NCBI RefSeq assembly: GCF_905196875.1
Contig: NZ_CAJJWO010000009.1
Location: forward strand, 1-64,000
Reading direction: 5' to 3'
From: an uncultured Parabacteroides sp.
Lineage (GTDB): Bacteria > Bacteroidota > Bacteroidia > Bacteroidales > Tannerellaceae
DNA length: 64,000 nt
Under the pieces are notes generated by a model, which was not told where the DNA came from, did no database searches, and saw only the letters and a list, made by a program, of their open reading frames with translations. Shown piece by piece: positions 53,383 to 61,465 of the stretch; the stretch's first letter is position 1, and every line of letters begins with the position of its first letter. Made by a program: the position numbers and the translations under genes.

Positions 53383-54426
53383 TTATTTTAAAGTATTCAA
53401 GATATCCGTAATAGACAATTGTGCTTTACAAATCACTTCATCACTTGCTCCGTAATACATTATTATGGTATCTCCCTCAACCAGATGCCCATTGGTAAAA
53501 ATCACATTTCCGAAAAATCCGGTTTGTTCATAAGTGGCAATAGGTTCCATAATAGGTTCTTCACTCCTGGCAATCACCTTGGAGGGATCATTCAGGTCGA
53601 GTAACAAAGCGCCCAGACAGTAACGATGATTAAAGTCTGCTCCATGATAAATCTCGAGCCAACCTCTTTCCGTCCTGATAGGAGCGGCACCGGCTCCCAC
53701 ACGTGCACAATCCCATTTTCCCTCACGGGTCGTCGCTACGCATTTATGATTTCCCCAGTGTAACCTGTCGGGAGACTCGGCCAGCCAGATATAATTGCCT
53801 CCGAGTTCAGGGCTGCTCGGACGGTGGAAAGCATAGTGCTTTCCATTGATTTTTTCTTCAAACAAAGCACAATCTTTATTATGAGGCGGGAATATCATTC
53901 CATACCGGGTATAATCTCTCCAGTCGGAAGTATGTATCAAACCCACGCCTACGGCAACAGAAGATACTTCTGTAAACGTAAGATAAAAACCGTCTTCCGT
54001 TGTCGCCACCCGGCAATCCTCAATACCGAAAGCTTCCAGTTTACCTTTACCGAAAATGGCAGGATACCCCGGTTCATCTTTAAAATGAATTCCATCCGTA
54101 CTTGAAACTAATCTCAAGTAAGACATCGTGGTCAGGTAGTTTTTTCCTTTATAACCTATTACCCGCGGATCTGAAGCATCCAGATCCGGATCATCCTTGG
54201 AAAAGGAAACCACTTCTATTTCCCCTTCCTTATTATATACAGGAAAACTTATAACTCCTTCTTTTTGTATAGGACGTTCGGCTACTCGCAGAAGCAGCCA
54301 GGTTTTTCCCTGGTATTTAAAAACTCCGGGATTCAATAAACAAGTTATCTCCATCCCATTAATTCCCGCTTTTAAATCTTTCGGAGCAAGTAGCGGATTT
54401 TGCTCACATCTTTTAGCGATATCCAT
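53383..54426 (-). CDS. GH130 family beta-mannoside phosphorylase or hydrolase
   Basis: 347 residues, no signal peptide, so cytoplasmic. GH130 five-bladed propeller landmarks: NPLLAPKDL, LNPGVFKYQGKTWLLLRVAERP, the proposed general acid in DASDPRV (Asp86, exact), FGIEDCRVA, NKDCALFEEKINGKHYAFHRP, WDCARVGAGAAPI...GWLEIYHGAD and YYGASDEV. GH130 enzymes split beta-linked mannosides by phosphorolysis, or in some members by hydrolysis. Arg in LLLRVAER and in WDCARVGAG are consistent with phosphate binding, but I cannot settle phosphorylase versus hydrolase from sequence alone. First gene of the HTCS-controlled operon, ahead of the MFS gene. Confidence 0.92.
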   Translation of the reverse strand: MDIAKRCEQNPLLAPKDLKAGINGMEITCLLNPGVFKYQGKTWLLLRVAERPIQKEGVISFPVYNKEGEIEVVSFSKDDPDLDASDPRVIGYKGKNYLTTMSYLRLVSSTDGIHFKDEPGYPAIFGKGKLEAFGIEDCRVATTEDGFYLTFTEVSSVAVGVGLIHTSDWRDYTRYGMIFPPHNKDCALFEEKINGKHYAFHRPSSPELGGNYIWLAESPDRLHWGNHKCVATTREGKWDCARVGAGAAPIRTERGWLEIYHGADFNHRYCLGALLLDLNDPSKVIARSEEPIMEPIATYEQTGFFGNVIFTNGHLVEGDTIIMYYGASDEVICKAQLSITDILNTLK

Positions 54427-54485
54427 AATAATATAAATTAGTCAGATTTCTACGGCTAAAGTAGAGGACTAGTATCCGGGAAGAG

Positions 54486-54547
54486 TCTACAATGTTCTCA
54501 AAGGGGTATATAGTGTTATAGAACATATTTGACAAAGGTCTACAATT
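54486..54547 (-). promoter_or_regulatory. Direct repeats upstream of the GH130 operon (candidate HTCS sites)
   Basis: GTCTACAAT occurs at 54486-54494 and again at 54539-54547, exactly 53 bp apart (five helical turns), with TGTTCT (54494-54499) and AGAACA (54521-54526) as an inverted pair between. The AraC-type output domain of the HTCS usually binds direct repeats. The gap 54427-54801 otherwise holds only AT-rich DNA and the terminator; no convincing -33/-7 pair was found. Confidence 0.4.
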
Positions 54548-54728
54548 AAGGAATGGGGAAGAGAAAAACGTTCTTGTATGGTATAGAAGATGCATTTTAT
54601 TAAATCGCTAAAAAGCAGGTAATTAACGAACAAATATAGTATATTATAGTTTCATAAACGTATAATATAGTCTCGTCCGGGCTTATAAATTAATAGCCAC
54701 TTCATAGCTTATTTATAAAAAGAAAAAG

Positions 54729-54780
54729 AATAAGGTGAAAACAGAAAATATTTTCTAATTTTCCGTTTTCACCTTATTTT
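54729..54780. terminator. Bidirectional terminator
   Basis: AATAAGGTGAAAAC (54729-54742) pairs perfectly with its complement at 54765-54778, and the stem can extend by GAAA/TTTC; T-rich on both sides. Ends the minus-strand LVIVD lipoprotein gene, insulating the PUL promoter. Confidence 0.9.
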
Positions 54781-54801
54781 GTAATTTGTATCAAGTCGTT
54801 A

Positions 54802-56067
54802 TTACTTCTTCACCGCCAGCTTACTCAGCTGTTTGATCTCTTTCAGATTGGAATAATCGTACTGATAGATGCCGTCATCGGCAATCATCATTAAGACGTT
54901 ATCATGCGGGATCACATCGTAGCCTTCCATGCCGGAGTAATGGGCCAAACGGTTTGCCATCAATGTCTGCGGATCGGAAGCGTTATAGATCTTCAGACCA
55001 TCGTCGCAGAGGAAGAGTGTTCCGTTGTCGATACCCAGACCTTTGGGTTTGGTCATGGTATAGGATACGATCGGCTGGGGCTTTTTCACATCTTTGACAT
55101 CCAGGATGATCAGTTCGTTGAAATTCTGCCCGCAATTATTACCAGAATGAACGGTTACATAAGCGATATCATTCTCTACAACTACCGGGTCGCAGCCATA
55201 TACATGCCACATCATCGACTGATATTCCGGTTTTAACGGATCGGCTACCGAATAAATCATCATACCGGTAGGAGTTCCCATGAACATACAATCCTTATAA
55301 CTGAAAATGGTTTCCACATTTCCTCCAACACCTATATTCTCGACAGCTTTCTTCGGTTCGTCACCTGCCAGATCAAAGATACTCATCTGATTATTCAATA
55401 CGACATACAGATAATCCTTATACAAACCGAAACGAGACATCGAACCGTTTACACCGGTTGAACCGCCCGAACTACCGCTCGACGTATTCGCCATGGCATC
55501 ATTATACACCTGCTGATCCTTATAATACTCGTATGTATGGGTTTCCTCTTCCTGTGTCCAGCCAACAACAATATTCCCTTGTGCCTCTGCCGAATTACAC
55601 AGACCATAATCTATATACCCCTCTTCGATAGGAGGATAGCTCTCCGGAAATACATTTTCCAACCGGTTTTTCAATACAGGCAAAGCCGGATTACTGATAT
55701 CGAACCAAACCAGGTCGATATACGAATCGGCATACAACATATTATTGCGGATCGCCACATCGGCATTTCCCATCAACTCTATGAAGCCTACCGAAGCAGG
55801 AGAGGCCGGATTACGGTTATCGATGATATGAATACCTTTTCCCGGTTCTGAGATATACAGGTATCCCTCATAAAAACAGATTTTTCCTTTTTCAGCAATC
55901 TCTTCCGGCTGGGGGATAACCTTCACTGAAGAACGGAAAACATCGGCCGACATAAATACCGGCTTATTCACCGTGTAAGTAACCGTTTCCTTAACCTTCA
56001 TATCATCGTTGCACCCACAAAGCAGACAGATCAACGACACACAAAACAGAGTCATTAGTTTTTTCAT
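54802..56067 (-). CDS. LVIVD-repeat lipoprotein, beta-propeller
   Basis: 421 residues from the ATG at 56067 (the TTG at 56076 is unlikely). Lipobox ICLLCGC-NDD. The mature part is built of LVIVD-type propeller repeats: GYLYISEPGKGIHIIDNRNPASPASVGFIEL, MLYADSYIDLVWFDISNPALPVL, DYLYVVLNNQMSIFDLAG, DIAYVTVHSG...ELIILDVKDVKKPQPIVSY, TLFLCDDGLKIYNASDP. A low-complexity SSGSSGG insert sits mid-protein. Third gene behind the ECF sigma factor and the TM/barrel protein, so it may be the extracytoplasmic part of that system; ligand unknown. Confidence 0.88.
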   Translation of the reverse strand: MKKLMTLFCVSLICLLCGCNDDMKVKETVTYTVNKPVFMSADVFRSSVKVIPQPEEIAEKGKICFYEGYLYISEPGKGIHIIDNRNPASPASVGFIELMGNADVAIRNNMLYADSYIDLVWFDISNPALPVLKNRLENVFPESYPPIEEGYIDYGLCNSAEAQGNIVVGWTQEEETHTYEYYKDQQVYNDAMANTSSGSSGGSTGVNGSMSRFGLYKDYLYVVLNNQMSIFDLAGDEPKKAVENIGVGGNVETIFSYKDCMFMGTPTGMMIYSVADPLKPEYQSMMWHVYGCDPVVVENDIAYVTVHSGNNCGQNFNELIILDVKDVKKPQPIVSYTMTKPKGLGIDNGTLFLCDDGLKIYNASDPQTLMANRLAHYSGMEGYDVIPHDNVLMMIADDGIYQYDYSNLKEIKQLSKLAVKK

Positions 56068-56106
56068 TTTAAACAAATTTAGAGGATTAATAATTATAAT
56101 ATCTTA

Positions 56107-57381
56107 TTAGAATTCAAAGCGGAAACCAGCGCCCAATCCGACAATCACCGAATTCTCGGTACGGATACTAACCGGCTGGTCATTATCAAAATAGTAGGAG
56201 ATACGCGGTTCCACATAGAGGCTCCACTCCCGGTAAAGACGATAGGAAACACCCACCGATCCGTTCAGCGACCACTGAACGCCTGGAATGCCTTTCTTTT
56301 CCACCAATGTCTCCATGCCGGTCAAAGAAAATGCGTGCTGTGTCTGTTTCGACCTGAGCCCTTTTTCAAGCATCACGCCTCCCGACATATATATATTCCA
56401 TTTCGGATTATCCCATAAGTTGACAACCAGATTGACCGGTATACCCAGATAATGCAGATTCAGTCTGGAATTGTAAGACACTTTACCGCCCTGGCTCATA
56501 CGCGATGACAAATAGGTATATATCAAACCTGTTTCCACTCCTATGTACCTGCTGAAATCTTTCCGCACAGTCATACCGAAAGAAAGAGGTAACGAACAAT
56601 CAACATCGCCATAATCCTCGGGAGGGATTATTCCGTTATTGGTAAAAGGGGGATCAACTGCCGGGGGAAAAATAGGAATTCCCGGACTAACACTGCTGTT
56701 AAAATCATTATCATAAATCGCATCATCACTACCTAATAAATTAAGAGAGACATCTCCCCCTGTGCCGAACGAGGCATTTACCGACCAGTCCTTTTTATCC
56801 TTCTTCCTTTTATCCGGTGAGACAAACCGATATTTATTCGAGTCATAATGATTCAAATCCATTTGTCGCTCCGACTCTTTCCTCTTTTCTGTTTCAGGTT
56901 CCGCAGCAGGGATATCCGCGACATTATCGATATGCTGCTCTGCTTCCGGCTGTCGATCTGCTACGGACTCTTCCGGCCGTTCATCCTCTTTTACAACAGG
57001 TTGTTTTACGGAAGCTACAGCTATCAGTTTCTTTGTATGCACTGTTTTATCGACAGGGATCATCGCTTCATCCGGAGAAACTTCAATACTATCCGGTGTG
57101 ATTCTTTCTTCCGTTAATACGAAAGGAATCTGTTCATTTACCTTATCACTTAGTTTCTCCCCTCTCTGAAAAGGGAGAAGCAAAAGTATTACAGCAACGG
57201 CAGCAGCCACAGAGCTACCGATCCACCAAACGAAGTTCCGTTGGCGGGACTTCATACGCGGCTCGATTTCCTCCCAGCAAAGATCATCGACAGGCAACCG
57301 GTGATTTTCCAGTTTCCGCTTCATGAATTCGCTGAAATCATCCAACTGTTCTCTATGATCCGTATCACTGCGCATTTTCAT
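56107..57381 (-). CDS. Inner-membrane-anchored protein with C-terminal beta-barrel, probable sigma regulator
   Basis: 424 residues with an unusual layout. Residues 1-67 are cytoplasmic and polar with FMKRKLENHRLPVDDLCWEEIEPRM, resembling the N-terminal helices of anti-sigma-like proteins. One membrane span FVWWIGSSVAAAVAVILLLLPF follows, then about 120 residues of Glu/Pro-rich periplasmic linker, then about 200 residues of alternating strands ending VIVGLGAGFRFEF, typical of a PorT/OMP-type 8-strand barrel. It overlaps the sigma gene by 17 bp. The sequence suggests a protein that links the sigma factor at the inner membrane to the outer membrane; regulation of sigma is inferred from position and layout. 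Confidence 0.8.
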   Translation of the reverse strand: MKMRSDTDHREQLDDFSEFMKRKLENHRLPVDDLCWEEIEPRMKSRQRNFVWWIGSSVAAAVAVILLLLPFQRGEKLSDKVNEQIPFVLTEERITPDSIEVSPDEAMIPVDKTVHTKKLIAVASVKQPVVKEDERPEESVADRQPEAEQHIDNVADIPAAEPETEKRKESERQMDLNHYDSNKYRFVSPDKRKKDKKDWSVNASFGTGGDVSLNLLGSDDAIYDNDFNSSVSPGIPIFPPAVDPPFTNNGIIPPEDYGDVDCSLPLSFGMTVRKDFSRYIGVETGLIYTYLSSRMSQGGKVSYNSRLNLHYLGIPVNLVVNLWDNPKWNIYMSGGVMLEKGLRSKQTQHAFSLTGMETLVEKKGIPGVQWSLNGSVGVSYRLYREWSLYVEPRISYYFDNDQPVSIRTENSVIVGLGAGFRFEF

Positions 57382-57913
57382 GCATGATTAATAATTGAAC
57401 ACTTTTTTGTAACACTTTCCTCGCACGAATGAACTGCGTCCGCGAAGTGACTTCGCTGATATGCAGCATCTCGGCTATTTCGCTATGAGAGTAACCCTCT
57501 ATGGCATAGAGGTTAAAGACTGTCCGGTAGCCATTAGGCAGACGAGCGATACAGGCATGCAGGTCATCGGCAGATAAACGGTCCAAGACCGATACATCCA
57601 CCTCATCCGGAAACTCACCGCACTCGTCAAAATTAACGCTTAACCGGATCGCATCGTTCTTTCGAAGATATTCGAGGGCAGTCGTAACAAACACCCTCCG
57701 CACCCATCCGGGAAATGCCCCGGAACCGGTATAACTCCCGATCTTGGTAAATATCTTTATAAATCCGTCTTGCAACAAATCGCGGGCCGTTTCCCTGTTA
57801 TTTACGTACCGCATGCATACACTCATCATCATAGGGGCATATTGCTCGTACAATTCTTTACGAGCCCACGACTCCCCACGCTTGCATCCGGCAATTAACA
57901 GCTGTTCGTCCAT
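57365..57913 (-). CDS. ECF-type RNA polymerase sigma factor
   Basis: 182 residues. Region 2: LYEQYAPMMMSVCMRYVNNRETARDLLQDGFIKIFTKIGSY, GWVRRVFVTTALEYLRK; region 4: CIARLPNGYRTVFNLYAIEGYSHSEIAEMLHISEVTSRTQFIRARKVLQ. First gene of a three-gene unit with the membrane/barrel protein and the LVIVD lipoprotein. The regulon is not visible. A divergent gene begins 163 bp upstream. Confidence 0.92.
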   Translation of the reverse strand: MDEQLLIAGCKRGESWARKELYEQYAPMMMSVCMRYVNNRETARDLLQDGFIKIFTKIGSYTGSGAFPGWVRRVFVTTALEYLRKNDAIRLSVNFDECGEFPDEVDVSVLDRLSADDLHACIARLPNGYRTVFNLYAIEGYSHSEIAEMLHISEVTSRTQFIRARKVLQKSVQLLIMHENAQ

Positions 57914-58076
57914 AGGTAATATTACTCTCTATTTGTATGATGAAAACATTCTCCCGAAAGTTGCAACAACAATGAAGAAAATACAAAATAAATATTTTTT
58001 AGAGAAATACCCCTAGAATAAATATCTTATTTTAAAGTAAATAATCTATCTTAGCGTCAATAAAATGATGTTGTGT

Positions 58077-58901
58077 ATGAAGCGGGGATATTTTATAATA
58101 GCAGTATTGGTGGCATGTATTTTTCAGAGTCGTGCCCAGTCCACTATGGACTTTGTTCTTAATCGTGAAGGGAAAGTTACGGCTGTTCCCAAGTTTAAAC
58201 AATTTGACTTCAATATTCCGGAATTTTCCTATAAAACATATACTCCGTCTACCCGGACGGAACTGGAAAAGAAGCTCAGGGAATTTACCCCCGACTTCCC
58301 TCCCCAGGTAGACGAGCGTCCGATGGATATGCAAGTATTATCTCTTGCTTACCGTCCTTTCTTTAATGTATTTGCTCCGATGATACGCCGTGTATCGCCG
58401 ATGGCATTCGATTTCCAGGAGTTTTCATTCACTCCAATCAGTGAGACTACCGGTCTGCTGACAGTCGGTGAACAATACACCTGGCCCGGTGCAGGAGGTC
58501 TGACCCAGATCAGTTCATCGTTGGTATGGCAGCAGGATCGCTGGACATTGACGGGAGGGGCCTTTGCCGGACGCTATTTCACTCCATTCAATCCCAGCCC
58601 CGATTTTATGGGGGGATTCAATGCGACTGCCAGTTATGAGGCAACCGATTGGCTGACTCTCAGAAGTTGGGCACAATATACCTTTTACGAGAAAAAAGAA
58701 CGGAGTAATCCGCAAATGCTGCTAAATCCGTTTTATAATCATACGAGCGTAGGTGGTGCTTTCGAATTCAAAGTGAAAGATGATCTTGGCATCGGTATCG
58801 GTGTAAACTTCGAATACAATCCGTGGAACAAGCGGATGGATCCCCAGTTCCTCATCTACCCTGCATTAAAAAACAAAAATATAAGAATCGGGTTCAATTG
58901 A
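58077..58901 (+). CDS. Secreted hypothetical protein, possible outer-membrane barrel
   Basis: 274 residues from the ATG at 58077 (MKRGYFIIAVLVACIFQSRAQ, signal peptide; ATGs at 58065 and 58068 would add four or three residues). The C-terminal half has strands with alternating aromatic residues (GLLTVGEQYTWPGAGGLTQISSSLVW, LTGGAFAGRYFTPF, TASYEATDWLTLRSWAQYTFYEKK, SVGGAFEFKVKDDLGIGIGVNFEYNPW) and ends in IRIGFN, typical of an outer-membrane barrel. No family recognised. It ends 1 bp from the convergent SDR gene. Confidence 0.75.
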   Translation: MKRGYFIIAVLVACIFQSRAQSTMDFVLNREGKVTAVPKFKQFDFNIPEFSYKTYTPSTRTELEKKLREFTPDFPPQVDERPMDMQVLSLAYRPFFNVFAPMIRRVSPMAFDFQEFSFTPISETTGLLTVGEQYTWPGAGGLTQISSSLVWQQDRWTLTGGAFAGRYFTPFNPSPDFMGGFNATASYEATDWLTLRSWAQYTFYEKKERSNPQMLLNPFYNHTSVGGAFEFKVKDDLGIGIGVNFEYNPWNKRMDPQFLIYPALKNKNIRIGFN

Positions 58902-58902
58902 T

Positions 58903-59646
58903 TTATTCTACATAAATCATCTTTTTTGTCATTCCCCCATCGATGACGATGTTCTGCCCGTTGATGAAATCATTCTCAGGAGCGGCCAGAAAAAGACAGG
59001 CGCTTGCAATGTCCGAAGGACGGCCTACACGGCCGGAAGGATGTTGTTTGTGGTCGGCCGGTTTCAACAAACGGTAGTCTTCGTTTTGTATCCAACCAGG
59101 ACTGATACAGTTTACTGTAATATTATAATCACTGAAAGAAAGCGCTAAGGCATGCGTCAAGGAAACAATTCCACCTTTGGAAGCCGCATATCCCTCCGAG
59201 CCCGGTTCACTCTGCAGATAACGGGAAGAAGCAATATTGATGATCCGTCCGTAACGTTTCTTTCCTTCCTCATTGTTCCGGTGAATAGCCAGTGCGCGTG
59301 AAGTTATAAACACCGGCCGCAGGTTTGTTGATAGTATTCTGTCGAACTGTTCAATACTTGTATCGACCAATGGAGAAAACTCACTGACCCCCACATTATT
59401 AACAATCACATCGACGTCTCCCCACATGTTGATAAGTCTGTTGATAACTTCTTGAAGAGCTTTTTCATCACTTACATCAGCCTTAAAAAACTGCACGTAT
59501 GACGGCATAAGATCACACAAACGTTCAGCCGCTTTTTCGTCTGTATCACAAAAAGCAACCCGGGCTCCCATTTTACAGAATGCAGAAACAATTGATTCCC
59601 CTATGCCCTTGGCACCACCGGTTACAAAGACTCTCTTACCATCCAT
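58903..59646 (-). CDS. Short-chain dehydrogenase/reductase (SDR)
   Basis: 247 residues from the ATG at 59646 (MDGKRVFVTGGAKGIG); the frame is open much farther upstream but that part is anti-sense to the AraC remnant and has no SDR features. Classical SDR motifs: TGGAKGIG for the coenzyme, DVSDEKAL, NNVG, catalytic Ser in INIASSRYL and Tyr/Lys in EGYAASKGG, then NCISPGWIQ. Asp in AFCDTDEKA after the second strand favours NAD over NADP. Oxidises or reduces an alcohol/ketone of unknown identity in the cytoplasm. Confidence 0.92.
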   Translation of the reverse strand: MDGKRVFVTGGAKGIGESIVSAFCKMGARVAFCDTDEKAAERLCDLMPSYVQFFKADVSDEKALQEVINRLINMWGDVDVIVNNVGVSEFSPLVDTSIEQFDRILSTNLRPVFITSRALAIHRNNEEGKKRYGRIINIASSRYLQSEPGSEGYAASKGGIVSLTHALALSFSDYNITVNCISPGWIQNEDYRLLKPADHKQHPSGRVGRPSDIASACLFLAAPENDFINGQNIVIDGGMTKKMIYVE

Positions 59647-59782
59647 GATGCGTTGTGTTTGATTGTAGTTTGCAAAGATAAGAAAAGATGACAGTTTGTT
59701 CCAATAAATACTTTTATCTTGCCGCAATGATCTGTTAAAATATATTACCCGGTATACTAATACAAATTTATTGGTATAGTAA

Positions 59783-60169
59783 TCCCAAATAGATGGTATA
59801 GTCAACTTTCCAATCCACGTACATCCGAAGTATGAATTAAACTTCATAGAACACGCCAAGGGAGCACAACGTATAGTAGGAGATTCCGTTGAAACGATTG
59901 GAGACGATAAGTTGGTACTGATTACAAATCCGAAACTGGAACATTCATGGGTAAACCACGAATGCAAATCGCAAAGTATACACGAGATAACCATCCAGTT
60001 CCATCGTTCGTCGTTGCCGGACGAATTATTGGGCAGGAGCCAGTTCGAGAGCATCAAGACCCTTTTCGAACGAGCACAGAAAGGATCGGTAGCAGAGATC
60101 GGATATGCCTGCGGCTTCAACAACCTGTCGAATTTCAATCGGATCTTCAAAAAGAAGGTAATTGTTTAG
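59783..60169 (+). pseudogene. Decayed AraC-family regulator
   Basis: One open frame without a good start encodes two parts of an AraC-type regulator joined together. The first is the cupin-like sensor (FPIHVHPKYELNFIEHAKGAQRIVGDSVETIGDDKLVLITNPKLEHSW, given in pieces by family); the second is the last helix-turn-helix (SVAEIGYACGFNNLSNFNRIFKK). Between RAQKG and SVAEIG some 110-120 residues present in intact members are absent, including the rest of the sensor domain and the first helix-turn-helix. The N-terminus lacks a start codon (TAA at 59780-59782 precedes) and the end is cut at FKKKVIV. A shorter ATG frame begins at 59912 but has no complete domain. Probable former regulator of the divergent SDR gene. 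Confidence 0.75.
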
Positions 60170-60231
60170 TTCAGCCCTGATAAAATAACTAATTTCGCGG
60201 AGCTAAATAAAATACATAAAAGACACATATC

Positions 60232-61269
60232 ATGAAAAAGCATTTATTTACAGCACTCGTGTTATTACTCGCTGTTTTTTGTTTTTCATCCTGTCAAAAG
60301 ACAGAGACATTTAAAGTTCTGCAATTTAATATCTGGCAGGAAGGTGCTGTAGTAAAAGGCGGCTTCGACGCCGTAGCCGACGAGATTGTCCGCAGCAATG
60401 CAGATTTCGTTACATTGAGCGAAGTCCGTAATTATCACAACACCCGCTTCTGTGACCGTATCGTCGAAGCTTTGAAAGAACGCGGACAGACGTATTATTC
60501 ATTTTACACCGAAGACTCCGGCCTGTTAAGCCGCTATCCGATCAGCGACAGCAGTACCGTTTATCCCCTGAATGACGACCGGGGTAGTATTTACCGCCTG
60601 GTTACGAAGAAAGGCGATCAGGAATTTGCCGTCTATACAGCCCACCTGGACTATCGGAACTGCGCTTATTACGATGTACGCGGATATGACGGTAACGACT
60701 GGGAAAAGATAGAACCGGTTACCAGCCTCGACTCTATCCTGTTGTTAAACCGTGCCTCCGTGAGAGACGACGCAATGGCTCGTTTCATCAGCGTTGCCGA
60801 AAAAGACAAAGCTGCCGGCCGTATCGTTATCCTGGGTGGCGACTTCAACGAGCCTTCCCACCTGGACTGGACGGAAGCAACGAAAGATATGCGCGACCAT
60901 TACGGACTGGTTATCCCCTGGGACGTTTCCGTTATGCTGGAAAAAGCCGGATACAAAGATTCTTATCGTGAAAAATATCCTGATCCGGTTACTCACCCGG
61001 GATTTACCTGTCCGGGAGACTGCCCTGATATCGCCTTGGAAAAACTGGTCTGGTCGCCCAAAGCGGATGACCGCGACCGTATCGACTTTATCATGTATGC
61101 TCCTTTCGAAGGACTGAGTCTGACAGACGTTACGATCGTCGGACCTAAAGGCGATATCCTGCGTGGCGAACGGGTAACTGAAAATACAGCCGATCCGATT
61201 ATCGAACCACAAGGAATCTGGCCTACCGACCATAAAGCCGTTCTGGCCACTTTCCAGCTCACAAAATAA
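60232..61269 (+). CDS. Endonuclease/exonuclease/phosphatase-fold lipoprotein (copy 1)
   Basis: 345 residues. Lipobox LLLAVFCFSSC-QKTE near residue 22. EEP-fold metal and catalytic motifs in order: QFNIWQEG (Asn), LSEVRNY (Glu), YTAHLDYR (His), GGDFNEPSHLDW (Asp, Asn), DRIDFIMY (Asp) and TDHKAVLATF (His). The family hydrolyses phosphodiesters in nucleic acids, inositol phosphates or sphingomyelin; the substrate cannot be told from sequence. Attached to a membrane and exposed outside the cytoplasm. Second EEP gene follows at 61466. Confidence 0.9.
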   Translation: MKKHLFTALVLLLAVFCFSSCQKTETFKVLQFNIWQEGAVVKGGFDAVADEIVRSNADFVTLSEVRNYHNTRFCDRIVEALKERGQTYYSFYTEDSGLLSRYPISDSSTVYPLNDDRGSIYRLVTKKGDQEFAVYTAHLDYRNCAYYDVRGYDGNDWEKIEPVTSLDSILLLNRASVRDDAMARFISVAEKDKAAGRIVILGGDFNEPSHLDWTEATKDMRDHYGLVIPWDVSVMLEKAGYKDSYREKYPDPVTHPGFTCPGDCPDIALEKLVWSPKADDRDRIDFIMYAPFEGLSLTDVTIVGPKGDILRGERVTENTADPIIEPQGIWPTDHKAVLATFQLTK

Positions 61270-61278
61270 TCTCAGAAA

Positions 61279-61404
61279 ATGAAAGACACACACAAATACG
61301 GCTGGTTAGCCTTTATTCCGGCAGGGATTATTTGCTTTTACTTTTTCCTGCATACCTGCATATCGGTGCCGGATATAAAGGGGGATAATTATCCCCCTGC
61401 CTAG
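61279..61404 (+). CDS. Tiny membrane protein (41 residues)
   Basis: ATG 61279, nine bases after the preceding stop, TAG 61402-61404. Contains one clear span: WLAFIPAGIICFYFFLH, with a Lys/His-rich N-terminus (MKDTHKYG). The last codons lie in a perfect 20-bp palindrome (61379-61398). Not recognised. Short length alone gives limited support; position between two EEP genes in the same direction argues for a real gene. Confidence 0.5.
   Translation: MKDTHKYGWLAFIPAGIICFYFFLHTCISVPDIKGDNYPPA
61379..61398. repeat. Perfect 20-bp palindrome
   Basis: AGGGGGATAATTATCCCCCT is its own reverse complement, at the 3' end of the 41-residue ORF. No T-run follows, so it is either a stop-overlapping hairpin or an operator for the next gene. 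Confidence 0.6.
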
Positions 61405-61465
61405 AGTAGGGATAAAAAAAGAGTTATTACCTTTACCGGATCAATAAAACAAGGGAACAATTATC

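Noticed and set aside
59647..60150. N-terminal extension of the SDR gene to 60150
   Set aside because: SDR homology begins at MDGKRVFVTGG (59646); the extension is anti-sense to the AraC remnant.
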